DNA of 13,873 nt, taken from assembly GCA_025928125.1 (NCBI GenBank), contig JAICKD010000020.1, positions 1 to 13,873 of the forward strand. Reading direction: 5' to 3'. Below are positions 1 through 9,485 of this stretch, piece after piece. How positions within the stretch are numbered: position 1 is the first letter of the stretch; each line of letters starts with the position of its first letter. Under the pieces are notes generated by a model. The model saw only the letters and a list, made by a program, of their open reading frames with translations. It was not told the origin of the DNA and did not search any database. Made by a program: the position numbers and the translations under genes. The stretch is from Ktedonobacterales bacterium (GTDB lineage Bacteria > Chloroflexota > Ktedonobacteria > Ktedonobacterales > JADMIN01).

Positions 1-2283
1 CAGGGCGAGACCGAATACCACCACTTCTGGTTCCCCTGCCACGACTTCCCCAACGACCGCGCCACCACCTCGCTCCGCGCGACCGTGCCGACGGGCTTCT
101 TCGTCCTCTCCAACGGCAAGCTCGAAGGTGTCGGCGAGACGAGCGATGGCCATAATACGTGGTCCTGGCGGATGGAGGAGCCGTATCCCGCCTATCTGAT
201 TACCCTGGTGGCGGGCGAGTTCACCGAGCTGAAGGAGTCTTGGCGCGATATCCCGGTCAACTACTACGTGCCGAAGGGGCGCGAGGCCGACGGTCACTTC
301 ATGTTCGATAAGACGCCCGCGATGATCGAGTACTTCTCCGAGCGCTTCGGCGTGGACTACCCCTACGAGAAGTACGCGCAGATCGTCGCCGAGCAGTTTA
401 CCGGCGCGATGGAGAACGCCAGCGCCACCACCCACAGCTACCGGCTGCTGCCCGACGCGCGCGCCATCCTCGACTACACGCCGGAGCCGGTGGTCGCGCA
501 CGAGCTGGTGCACCAGTGGCATGGCGACATGCTGGCGGTGCGCGACTGGGCGCATACGTGGCTCAAGGAGTCGTCGGCGGACTTCTACGAGGCGACCTGG
601 CGCGAGCACTCGGATGGTGTGGACGAGTTCCGCACCGAGATGCGCGACTATCTCCAGGCGTATCTGGAGGCCGACGCGCGCGGGCGGCGCCCCATCGTCT
701 ACAACGTCTACCGCAAGAACGGCAACGAGCTTTTCGACCGCCATGTCTACGAGAAGGGCGCGCTGACGCTCAATATGCTGCGGTTCGTCGTCGGCGAGGA
801 GCCATTCTGGCGCGCCGTCCAGCTCTACACGCGGCGCAACCAGTGGCGCGAGGTCATCACCGCCGACCTGGAGCGCGCCTTCGAGGAGGCCACCGGGCGC
901 AGCCTGGCGCGCTTCTTCGAGCAGTGGCTCTACAAGGCGGGGCATCCTGAGTTCAACGTGCGCTACTCCTGGGATGACGAGCATATGCTGGCACGGCTGA
1001 CGGTCCGCCAGACGCAGGAGGTGACCGAGCAGACGCCGATCTTCGTCACGCCAGTGGATATCGCCTTCATGGTCCCTGACAAAGATGGCATGCGCGGCGA
1101 CGACCCGAAGGCGAAGGCGACGCTGACGACCTTCCGCGTCCAGGTGGATAGCGCGGAGCAGACCTTCTACTTCCCGCTGCCCCGGCGGCCATTCTCGGTG
1201 CGCTTCGACCAGGGCGGCTGGATCATCAAGACGCTGGACTTCGAGCGGCCCGCCGAGATGCTGCGCTACCAACTGGCGCACGACCCCGACGTGCTGGGGC
1301 GGATCGAGGCGGCGGAGGCGCTGGGACGGCTGGCCGATCCGCAGAGCATCGCGGCGCTAGAAACGCGGTTGATCGAGGAGTCGTTCTGGTCGGTGCGCGG
1401 GGCGATTGCCGAGGCGATAGGGCGGCAACGCAACGAGCGGGCGCTCAACGCGCTAATTGGCGCGCTAGACAAGGTGGATGAGCCAAAGGCGCGGCGGGCC
1501 ATCGTGGCGGCGCTGGGCGTCTTCCATGCGCCCGAGCAGGCGGCGCTGGCCGAGCGCGCGGCGGCTACGCTGACGGCGCTGCTGGCGAAGGGCGAGCCGA
1601 GCTACTTCGTGGAGGCGGCGGCGGCGACCGCGCTAGGCAAGACGAACGTCTCCGACGCCTACGAGCGCCTCGTGCCGCTGCTCGACCGTGGCTCGTGGAA
1701 TGAGACGATCCGCGCGGGCGTCTTCGCTGGGCTGGGCGCGCTGGGCGATCCCCGCTGTGTGGAGACGCTGACGGGCTGGCTCGATCTCTCGAAGCCGCAG
1801 GACGCGCGGATGGTCGCCGCCAATGGGCTGCGCATTCTGGCGACGACCCGGCGGATCGAGGGCGAGGCGCAGGTGCGCGCGGTGGATGCGCTGATCGCGG
1901 CGCTAGACGATCCGTGGGAGTTGGCGGTCTTCCAGGCTATCGCGGCGCTGGCGGCCTGGGGCGACCAGCGGGCGATTCCGGCGCTCCAACGGCTGGTGGA
2001 CCGCAGTCCCGAGGAGCGGGTGGTGCGTATGGCGCGGATGGCGATTCGCACGCTGCAACAGGGACGTGCGGCGGCCGATGAGACGCGCCAGCTGCGCAAA
2101 GACCTGGAGGAGCTACGCCAGCGCAACCGCGAGCTGACCGAGCGGCTAGAGGCGCTGGAGGCCCAGGCGTCCAGCGGCAGCAACGGCTACGCGCCCGCCA
2201 CGAACGGCGCCGCCGCCTCAGACGCCAATGGCACAGGCAAGCGCCAGGCGGCAAAGGGCCGCAAGAGCGCGAAGAAGGGGTAG
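1..2283 (+). CDS. M1-family zinc aminopeptidase with HEAT repeats, 5' truncated by window edge
   Basis: The frame is open from base 1, so the gene starts before the window; 760 codons are visible. The start resembles the M1 N-terminal domain (FWFPCHD.PNDRAT). The substrate motif GAMEN is at visible residues 135-139. The zinc site is HELVH at 167-171, with the third ligand Glu190 exactly HEXXH-X18-E. The transition-state tyrosine is Tyr250 in VYEKGA. All catalytic elements are therefore intact, and the protein should remove N-terminal amino acids from peptides or proteins. After a beta-rich domain, about residues 410-680 form helical HEAT-like repeats (units of the type ALGRLADPQSIAALE). A coiled coil follows (about 690-725), then a Gly/Ala/Asn linker and a Lys/Arg-rich tail. 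Probably 100-130 N-terminal residues are missing. No signal peptide can be judged. The family call is very secure; cellular location and substrates are unknown. Confidence 0.95.
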   Translation, partial: QGETEYHHFWFPCHDFPNDRATTSLRATVPTGFFVLSNGKLEGVGETSDGHNTWSWRMEEPYPAYLITLVAGEFTELKESWRDIPVNYYVPKGREADGHFMFDKTPAMIEYFSERFGVDYPYEKYAQIVAEQFTGAMENASATTHSYRLLPDARAILDYTPEPVVAHELVHQWHGDMLAVRDWAHTWLKESSADFYEATWREHSDGVDEFRTEMRDYLQAYLEADARGRRPIVYNVYRKNGNELFDRHVYEKGALTLNMLRFVVGEEPFWRAVQLYTRRNQWREVITADLERAFEEATGRSLARFFEQWLYKAGHPEFNVRYSWDDEHMLARLTVRQTQEVTEQTPIFVTPVDIAFMVPDKDGMRGDDPKAKATLTTFRVQVDSAEQTFYFPLPRRPFSVRFDQGGWIIKTLDFERPAEMLRYQLAHDPDVLGRIEAAEALGRLADPQSIAALETRLIEESFWSVRGAIAEAIGRQRNERALNALIGALDKVDEPKARRAIVAALGVFHAPEQAALAERAAATLTALLAKGEPSYFVEAAAATALGKTNVSDAYERLVPLLDRGSWNETIRAGVFAGLGALGDPRCVETLTGWLDLSKPQDARMVAANGLRILATTRRIEGEAQVRAVDALIAALDDPWELAVFQAIAALAAWGDQRAIPALQRLVDRSPEERVVRMARMAIRTLQQGRAAADETRQLRKDLEELRQRNRELTERLEALEAQASSGSNGYAPATNGAAASDANGTGKRQAAKGRKSAKKG

Positions 2284-2293
2284 AAGAGATAAG

Positions 2294-2365
2294 GGCGCGG
2301 GCGGTTGAAACCGCGCCTGAAGGGCCTACGGCCACGAAGTCCGCCTGCGCGGACTCATCCAGGCG
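2294..2365. repeat. Composite branched palindromic intergenic element
   Basis: A first hairpin has arms GGCGCGG (2294-2300) and CCGCGCC (2311-2317). An overlapping outer stem, CGCCTG (2314-2319) with CAGGCG (2360-2365), encloses two more perfect hairpins: GGCC-TAC-GGCC (2323-2333) and AGTCCGC-CTGC-GCGGACT (2338-2355). The result is a small three-way-junction shape starting 10 bases after the M1 stop codon. From memory, similar AGTCCGC...GCGGACT palindromes recur between genes in several bacterial phyla, so this is probably a dispersed repeat rather than a gene-specific RNA. No T-run follows, so a classical terminator is unlikely. Confidence 0.6.
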
Positions 2366-2403
2366 TTGCCCGGGGTGAAACCTACAAAGGGCAGCGTTTC
2401 TGA

Positions 2404-2440
2404 CTCCCCTCCCTTTTAGGGAAGGGGTCAGGGGAGCGGG
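2404..2440. repeat. Dispersed GC-hairpin repeat, copy 1
   Basis: The left arm CCCCTCCCT (2406-2414) pairs with AGGGA-A-GGGG (2418-2427), with one bulged A. A purine-rich flank follows. The same core, CTCCCCTCCCTTTTAGGG, recurs at 4037, and similarity between the two copies continues through about 37 bases. Both copies lie between genes, so this is a repeat family and not chance self-complementarity. Confidence 0.7.
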
Positions 2441-2507
2441 TGGTGGCGCATTGCCATGCCTGTCCATTCCTGTGCGATGGGCAGCGGTGGTTATGCGCCA
2501 GCCTCGC

Positions 2508-2536
2508 TTGTGCAGCAGTGAATAGCATGCTAGACT
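2508..2536 (+). promoter_or_regulatory. Candidate sigma70-like promoter for the vanZ-like gene
   Basis: TTGTGC (2508-2513) lies 17 bases before TAGACT (2531-2536). The -10 is preceded by TGC, giving an extended -10 pattern (TGn-TAnAnT type). A start near 2543 would leave a leader of about 105 bases before the GTG start. The -35 matches the consensus weakly, so this is tentative. Confidence 0.3.
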
Positions 2537-2634
2537 GGCTCCGGCGATCCGCATCCGTTCGCTCACACTCGCGCTGCCGAGGTCGGTCAGTCGAGGTCAT
2601 CACGGACGTGGTCGCAATAATTGCCAAAAGATTC

Positions 2635-2640
2635 AGAGGT
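2635..2640 (+). promoter_or_regulatory. Ribosome binding site fixing the vanZ-like start
   Basis: AGAGGT, 7 bases before GTG 2648. It decides between this GTG and the upstream in-frame TTG at 2621. Confidence 0.6.
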
Positions 2641-2647
2641 ACCACGA

Positions 2648-3184
2648 GTGAAGGCATTGTCTAGAACACTATTAGCCTTGTACCTGCTCATCCTGCTCTG
2701 GTTGGTTTTGTTCAAATTTTCACTTGATTTATCCTCAGTACTGGATTACCAGACGAGAAGCCTGAACTTGATTCCATTCGCGGATATTTCGCGCCATAAT
2801 GTGAGAGAGACCATCTATAATTTTGTCGTTTTTATTCCCTTCGGCTTGCTTTTAAGTGTCAATCTCAAACGAGCTACCTTCTGGCGAAGGCTCGCAATAA
2901 TATTCCTTTTCAGTCTTGCAGTCGAGACGATTCAATTTGTATTCGCCATTGGAGTAACCGATATCACGGATGTCATCACGAATACGTTTGGCGGGTTTCT
3001 TGGACTGATACTCTATTATGTAATCAATAGATATGTTGATACTGAAAAACTGGACCGATTTATCATTGTAGCGAGTACGATTTTACTTGTATTGTTCATC
3101 GTACTCCTTGGTATCCTACTCTCCCGTAACTTTCAATATCACTCTCCGCCGCGTAAGGCGCCTCAGGCTTTACTCCAGCGTTAG
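2648..3184 (+). CDS. VanZ-like family membrane protein
   Basis: The 178-residue protein is highly hydrophobic, with about four to five membrane segments (near residues 6-24, 55-72, 80-100, 115-127 and 138-158). VanZ-family signatures are present: RSLNLIPF (37-44), N-x4-FIPFG (58-66), ETIQ (93-96) and D-x2-D-x2-TNT-x-GG (105-116). VanZ itself gives low-level teicoplanin resistance; the function of most family members is unknown, so no resistance role is claimed. I chose GTG at 2648 because AGAGGT (2635-2640) sits 7 bases upstream; an upstream in-frame TTG at 2621 has no comparable ribosome site. Base composition differs sharply from its neighbours: two 60-base lines inside it (2701 and 2821) count to 37-38% GC, against 73% for one line of the M1 gene. 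Recent transfer is likely. It stands alone, convergent with the next gene. Confidence 0.85.
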   Translation: MKALSRTLLALYLLILLWLVLFKFSLDLSSVLDYQTRSLNLIPFADISRHNVRETIYNFVVFIPFGLLLSVNLKRATFWRRLAIIFLFSLAVETIQFVFAIGVTDITDVITNTFGGFLGLILYYVINRYVDTEKLDRFIIVASTILLVLFIVLLGILLSRNFQYHSPPRKAPQALLQR

Positions 3185-3323
3185 AGTGTGCTGTTGTAGA
3201 ACGAGGGCGTGCCACGACGCATCCACCTGGAACCCCACCTGACTGAGGGCAACTCCACAACCGCTCTCGGCGCGCCGCTGACCCCGTTCAACACGAGATG
3301 TTGTTCGCCCAAATGAACGTGCG

Positions 3324-3857
3324 CTATGTGCTTCTTGCGTCGATGTGACGAAGGATTTCGTCCACGACGCGCGCGAGCGGCGCCGTAGCGTCGATGATCG
3401 TACCGTTGTGCGGAAGGGCTTCTTTCGAGTGATACATGCGCACCGTGATTTCCCGCTCCGCTGGTGTTCCGCCCCAGTCCGTTGGGTCCAGCGCTACTCG
3501 CTCAGCAATCCGCCGGAGGCTGGTGTCCAGGTCGACCTCAAGGACAAACACGCCGTCAAATAACGCGACGTATTTGGAAAGATTCCGCGAACCACCGCAG
3601 AAAAAGGTGACCGCCTCCTCCTGGTTGGCGACGAAGGCTTTGACTTTCTCGACATCCCAAATGTGGTGCTCGGAAATGAAGGTAGCCGAGTGCTCGTGCC
3701 TGAGGCCATCGGTGGGTTGACCCGTCTCCGGATCGCCTTGATACGCCAATTCATCGTCACCATGAATGGCCTGGTAGCCGCGCCGCTGCAATTCTGTGCA
3801 GACCGCCGTTTTGCCGGCGCCGGACACGCCTTCAATCAGATAGTTTCTTCTGCCCAT
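3324..3857 (-). CDS. P-loop nucleotide kinase-like ATPase
   Basis: The 177-residue protein opens with MGRRNYLIEG and a Walker A loop, GVSGAGKT, at residues 10-17. Next come Q-RRGY and HGDDELAYQGDPETG, then VTFFCGGSRN (a likely Walker-B-like strand) and a helical end with NGTIIDATAP. Size and layout fit small nucleoside, shikimate or adenylate-kinase-like P-loop proteins, often annotated as AAA family ATPase. The phosphate acceptor is unknown. ATG 3857 is chosen because the conserved strand begins right after it; however, ATG 3881 has a better ribosome site (AAGGA, 9 bases upstream) and would add eight residues. A longer in-frame TTG start at 3947 looks unlikely. The gene has the same direction as the RSH pair but lies 216 bases beyond it, past a hairpin repeat, so co-transcription is uncertain. 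Confidence 0.75.
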   Translation of the reverse strand: MGRRNYLIEGVSGAGKTAVCTELQRRGYQAIHGDDELAYQGDPETGQPTDGLRHEHSATFISEHHIWDVEKVKAFVANQEEAVTFFCGGSRNLSKYVALFDGVFVLEVDLDTSLRRIAERVALDPTDWGGTPAEREITVRMYHSKEALPHNGTIIDATAPLARVVDEILRHIDARST

Positions 3858-4036
3858 GAGTAGAGGATAACACGTTCGCATGGGGTGGTGTCCTTGGGCT
3901 GGTTCAAGCTCTGGATTCGCCAGGCTCGGCCCATGGTCAAGTGACAACGACCGAGGCGAAATAGGTGTCAGTCGTGTTCATCCTGGGATATTGAGCACGA
4001 TTGGAGATCGATGCCTGTCGGGGTTTCTGGCTCTGG

Positions 4037-4073
4037 CTCCCCTCCCTTTTAGGGGAGGGGCTGGGGGAGAGGG
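4037..4073. repeat. Dispersed GC-hairpin repeat, copy 2; possible terminator of the downstream RSH gene
   Basis: Arms CCCCTCCC (4039-4046) and GGGAGGGG (4053-4060) form a perfect 8-base stem. It begins about 13 bases after the stop codon of the minus-strand synthetase gene. The sequence shares the core CTCCCCTCCCTTTTAGGG with copy 1 at 2404. On the minus strand no T-run follows the stem, so it is at most a weak intrinsic terminator; membership of a repeat family is better supported. Confidence 0.65.
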
Positions 4074-6671
<2,598 letters not shown>

Positions 6672-6721
6672 GAGAATCACCCGTTGTGCGTGTGCCAGGA
6701 TGGTCAAATAGCGGTGACTGT

Positions 6722-6851
6722 CCCGGCCTTTCAAGGCCGGGGTAAGGACGACGGAGGGCATAAATGCCCGTCAGGCTCCGCCCTGCTCGCCCGAGAGGGC
6801 GAGACGACCATTCATGGTCTCTGCATTCCTAGCTCCGGCCATTTATGGCCG
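6722..6851. repeat. Array of five short perfect hairpins between the two RSH genes
   Basis: Five perfect inverted repeats stand in a row: CCCGGCCTT-TC-AAGGCCGGG (6722-6741), GGGCAT-AA-ATGCCC (6756-6769), CTCGCCC-GAGA-GGGCGAG (6786-6803), GACCAT-TC-ATGGTC (6806-6819) and CGGCCAT-TT-ATGGCCG (6836-6851). Three share a CAT-NN-ATG centre. CGGAG (6752-6756) and CTCCG (6776-6780) can also pair around the second hairpin. The array fills 130 of the 199 bases between the upstream RSH stop and the downstream RSH start. It may be a REP-like or miniature transposon-derived element (the ends of IS200/IS605-type elements carry such hairpins). It could also affect readthrough or mRNA stability between the two genes; both ideas are inference. 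Confidence 0.7.
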
Positions 6852-6870
6852 AGAGTGGATCCCCCAAATA

Positions 6871-9057
6871 CTACCGCAGAACGTTTTCGCAGCCGTTGCG
6901 CTGGTCGCGCTCCACCTGGGTCACGCCCTGCACCACCCGCAGTCGGCGCATCACCTGTTCGCGCCGGGTTGTCGGCAGCATGTCCAGCGTAAGGAGGATC
7001 GCCGCCTTGTAGCGATCCTGATGGGCGATGGCCACACTGCGATACACGTTCAGTCCTAATTGTGCCACACACTCGGAAACCTGGTGCATCAACCCCTGGT
7101 GATCCTGCCCATAGATCGCGAACGCCATGCGATACGGCATCGCCGGAAGCTGCTCCCAGCGCACCTGCACCGTCCCGCCGTTCGTTGTCCCGCGCGCCAG
7201 TCGGCGGTCCAGCGTCATCCGCAGCGTGCGGCAACAGGTGCGATGGATGGTGAGGCCGCTGCCACGGTCGGCCACGCCGAGAATCGCGTCCCCTGGACAC
7301 GGGAAGCAGCAGCGGGCAAGCTGGATCTGCGCCAGCCGCCCCGAAGGGTGCTTCAGCGGCTGCGGGCGTGGCGGCTCGCCGGGGAGCGCGCCACTACTGG
7401 CCCGTTGCTGGCTGCGCAGCGAGCGGTTGATGCGCTCGCGGGCGGTGCGGGTGGCGACGATGGTGAGCCAGTCGGGTCGCGGCATTGCCTCGGCGCTGGT
7501 CAAAATGCGCACGACATCGCCCGTTCGCAACACATAGTCCAACCCCACCTCGCGTGAGGTCAGCACCCCCTGCCGCGAGTTGCGCTGGATGATCGCGCCA
7601 GCGGCGTGGCTGCCAATGTCGGTATGAATCTGATAGGCAAGGTCGAGTACCGTCGCCCCTGGAGGCAGCTCGCGCACATCTCCTTTGGGTGTAAAGATAA
7701 AGATCTGGTCTTCCAGCACCTCGCCGCGCAGCGCCTCCAGAAAGTCGGACGCGCTCAGCCGCAGCTCGTCCTGCCAGCGCCCCAGCTGCGAGACCCAGTC
7801 GGGCAGATGCGCCAGCCAGAGCGCCGAGGTCACCGGCCCCCGCTCGCCCGACTCGGCGCGATCCAGCCAGGTGGTGGCGATACCGTGCTGGGTGGCGATG
7901 TGCATCGAGTGGGTGCGGATGTGCATCTGGGCGAGGCGGCCATCGAGGGCGAAGACGGCGGTGTGGAGGGAGCGATAACCATTGATCTTGGGTCCGGCGA
8001 TGTAGTCACGAATACGTTCCAGGTAGGGATGCCAGAGCTGGTGGATGATGCCGAGCGCCGCGTAACACTGCTCCGAGGTGTTGACCAGAATGCGGAACGC
8101 AAACACGTCGTGGAGCTGCGCGACATCCATGCCGGTCTCCTGCGTCTCCAGATACGCGCGGTAGGGCCGCTTGACACGCCAGTTGACCGCCGCCGGGATG
8201 CCGCTCGCCAGCAGCTCGTGCGCCATCCGCTCGCGCATGCGCTCGGCCCAGCGCAACCGTTTCGTCTCTTCCTCACGCAAACGTTTGACGGTCCGCGCGT
8301 ACTCCACAGGCATCAGGAAGGAGAAGGCGAGGTCTTCCAACTCGGACTGAAAGACGTGGACGCCGATGCGCCCAGCCAAAGGCGCGTAGAGCTCGATGGT
8401 CTCGCGCGACTTCTGTTCACGCTTGATCGGCGTCTGCGCCGCCATCGTGCGCATGTTATGCAGCCGGTCGGCCAGCTTGAGCAGGACGATGCGCGGATCG
8501 GCGACCATCGCCAGAAAGAGCTTGCGCACGGTCTCGGCCTGCTCGCGCAGCTTGCGCGCGCGCGCCGCCTGCGGGTCAACGACGCCGTCGGCTGCGGACA
8601 CGAGCGCTGGCGCATTCGCCTCGCCGCCCTTGCTGTCCCTGGGCGCCTCGACCGCATCGAACTTGGTGACGCCATCCACAATCGCCGCGATCACCGGCCC
8701 GAATTGCTCGCGCAGACCATCCAGCGTTGTCGTCGTGTCCTCGACGGTATCGTGGAGCAGCGCTGCGGCGATCCCCTGCGCGTCCATCGCCAACTCCGCG
8801 AGAATCCCGGCCACCGCGATGGTATGCTCGATGAACGGCTCGCCAGACCTGCGCTTGACGCCCGCGTGCGCCGCCGTCGCTACCTGATACGCCTCGTGGA
8901 TGAGGGCCAGGTCGTCGTCGTTCATGTACCGCGAGCAGAGGTCAAGCAGAGCGGACAGGCTCGGCGATGGCGCCATCAAAGGCTGATCGTCGGTCTGTGG
9001 CTCGCTCATAGGTTGGCTGCCTTCGGCTCGCTGATCGAGCGGTGCGTCGGTGCGCAT
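6871..9057 (-). CDS. rel: Long RelA/SpoT homologue, (p)ppGpp hydrolase intact, synthetase site degraded
   Basis: This 728-residue protein should remove the 3'-pyrophosphate from (p)ppGpp. The HD domain (about 55-215) keeps every ligand: His78 (GEPFIEH), His102-Asp103 and Glu106-Asp107 in LLHDTVED, and Asp197/Asn201 in ADRLHNMRT. The synthetase fold is recognisable and keeps Asp317 and GYRSLHTAV (360-368). However, the motif that reads EIQIRT in active enzymes is QMHIRT here, so the catalytic Glu is Gln377 and the next conserved Gln is His379. The nucleotide-binding stretch is also changed (WRVKRPYRAYLET, 293-305), losing the H-x-YSIY-x-K pattern. TGS lies at about 448-510, Cys583-Cys584 with HRTCC at 605-609, and ACT at about 645-718. 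ATG 9057 has GGAG 8 bases upstream; ATG 9009 is an alternative. It is first of two same-strand RSH genes. Confidence 0.93.
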   Translation of the reverse strand: MRTDAPLDQRAEGSQPMSEPQTDDQPLMAPSPSLSALLDLCSRYMNDDDLALIHEAYQVATAAHAGVKRRSGEPFIEHTIAVAGILAELAMDAQGIAAALLHDTVEDTTTTLDGLREQFGPVIAAIVDGVTKFDAVEAPRDSKGGEANAPALVSAADGVVDPQAARARKLREQAETVRKLFLAMVADPRIVLLKLADRLHNMRTMAAQTPIKREQKSRETIELYAPLAGRIGVHVFQSELEDLAFSFLMPVEYARTVKRLREEETKRLRWAERMRERMAHELLASGIPAAVNWRVKRPYRAYLETQETGMDVAQLHDVFAFRILVNTSEQCYAALGIIHQLWHPYLERIRDYIAGPKINGYRSLHTAVFALDGRLAQMHIRTHSMHIATQHGIATTWLDRAESGERGPVTSALWLAHLPDWVSQLGRWQDELRLSASDFLEALRGEVLEDQIFIFTPKGDVRELPPGATVLDLAYQIHTDIGSHAAGAIIQRNSRQGVLTSREVGLDYVLRTGDVVRILTSAEAMPRPDWLTIVATRTARERINRSLRSQQRASSGALPGEPPRPQPLKHPSGRLAQIQLARCCFPCPGDAILGVADRGSGLTIHRTCCRTLRMTLDRRLARGTTNGGTVQVRWEQLPAMPYRMAFAIYGQDHQGLMHQVSECVAQLGLNVYRSVAIAHQDRYKAAILLTLDMLPTTRREQVMRRLRVVQGVTQVERDQRNGCENVLR

Positions 9058-9485
9058 CCAGTTGTCTCCGCCACTGCCTCACCGTGTATCGTGGAGGCGC
9101 CAGCCTCGCGTGGTGGGCCAGTGATGCCAGGTATGGGGCATGTACCCTGAAACCAAAGCGCGCAGACAGCCCTCGCTGCCCGCGCGCTCCCCGTCAGCTT
9201 CGACGTTGCGTGTTAATGCAGTATATCATGCGCGTCAAGCGAAGCCCGTCCGCTTTTGGCCGTTCGCCCGCGGGACAGGCTCACCCTGCTGCTTTAGGAG
9301 AGGAAGGCACTTCCTCTGTAGACCCTCCGTTTGGATGTGGCACGGCAGGCGTCTGGCTTCTACATATTGCGTATGGCGCGCGTCGCAATCGCGGCTGTGC
9401 CATGGCGGCATGGTTATCGGCCTGATCTGTTCCGTAAACAACATGAACAGTCCTGGAGGCCAAGGAGTACTGCGAGGTGAGCGCA
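9058..9485. other. Divergent intergenic region between rsh and aquaporin genes
   Basis: These 428 bases lie between two divergently transcribed genes and must hold both promoters. I see a candidate extended -10 for the leftward gene at 9220-9228. There is a perfect 8-base hairpin, AGAGGAAG-GCA-CTTCCTCT, at 9299-9317, which may be an operator or RNA hairpin. No convincing promoter is visible for the aquaporin gene. Open frames crossing this gap have no recognisable protein features. Confidence 0.6.
9220..9228 (-). promoter_or_regulatory. Candidate extended -10 promoter for the upstream RSH gene
   Basis: On the minus strand the sequence reads TGATATACT, an extended -10 (TGn followed by TATACT). 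Transcription would start near 9213 and leave a leader of about 155 bases. No good -35 is at 16-18 bases; a TTGACG is present but only 6-7 bases away. Tentative. Confidence 0.35.

Larger units (their letters stand above)
2284..2647. other. Gene-free gap with palindromic repeats and a possible vanZ promoter
   Basis: This 364-base stretch separates the M1 peptidase from the vanZ-like gene. Its first half is filled by two repeat elements, annotated separately at 2294-2365 and 2404-2440. The rest holds a candidate promoter (2508-2536) and the leader of the vanZ-like gene. Short open frames here on both strands run through the hairpins and show no recognisable protein sequence, so I do not call genes. 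Confidence 0.6.

Noticed and set aside
2440..2664. Cys-rich 74-codon frame before vanZ
   Set aside because: It overlaps the vanZ start in another frame and follows a repeat; no ribosome site and no family resemblance.
6672..6761. N-terminal extension of the synthetase to ATG 6761
   Set aside because: The 30 extra residues are encoded by the hairpin repeat region, and ATG 6671 has a plausible ribosome site.
6722..6851. Hairpin array as a CRISPR array
   Set aside because: The hairpins differ in sequence and there are no regular spacers or identical direct repeats.
7606..9150. 514-codon open frame on the plus strand opposite the upstream RSH gene
   Set aside because: It is antisense to a strongly supported gene, rich in Arg/His/Gln/Leu, without recognisable domains; long antisense frames are normal at this GC content.
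9299..9317. AGAGGAAG/CTTCCTCT hairpin as a terminator
   Set aside because: It lies between divergent genes, so nothing ends there, and no T-run follows on either strand.
9414..9440. TTATCG/TAAACA as an aquaporin promoter
   Set aside because: Poor consensus match and a 15-base spacer; not supportable.
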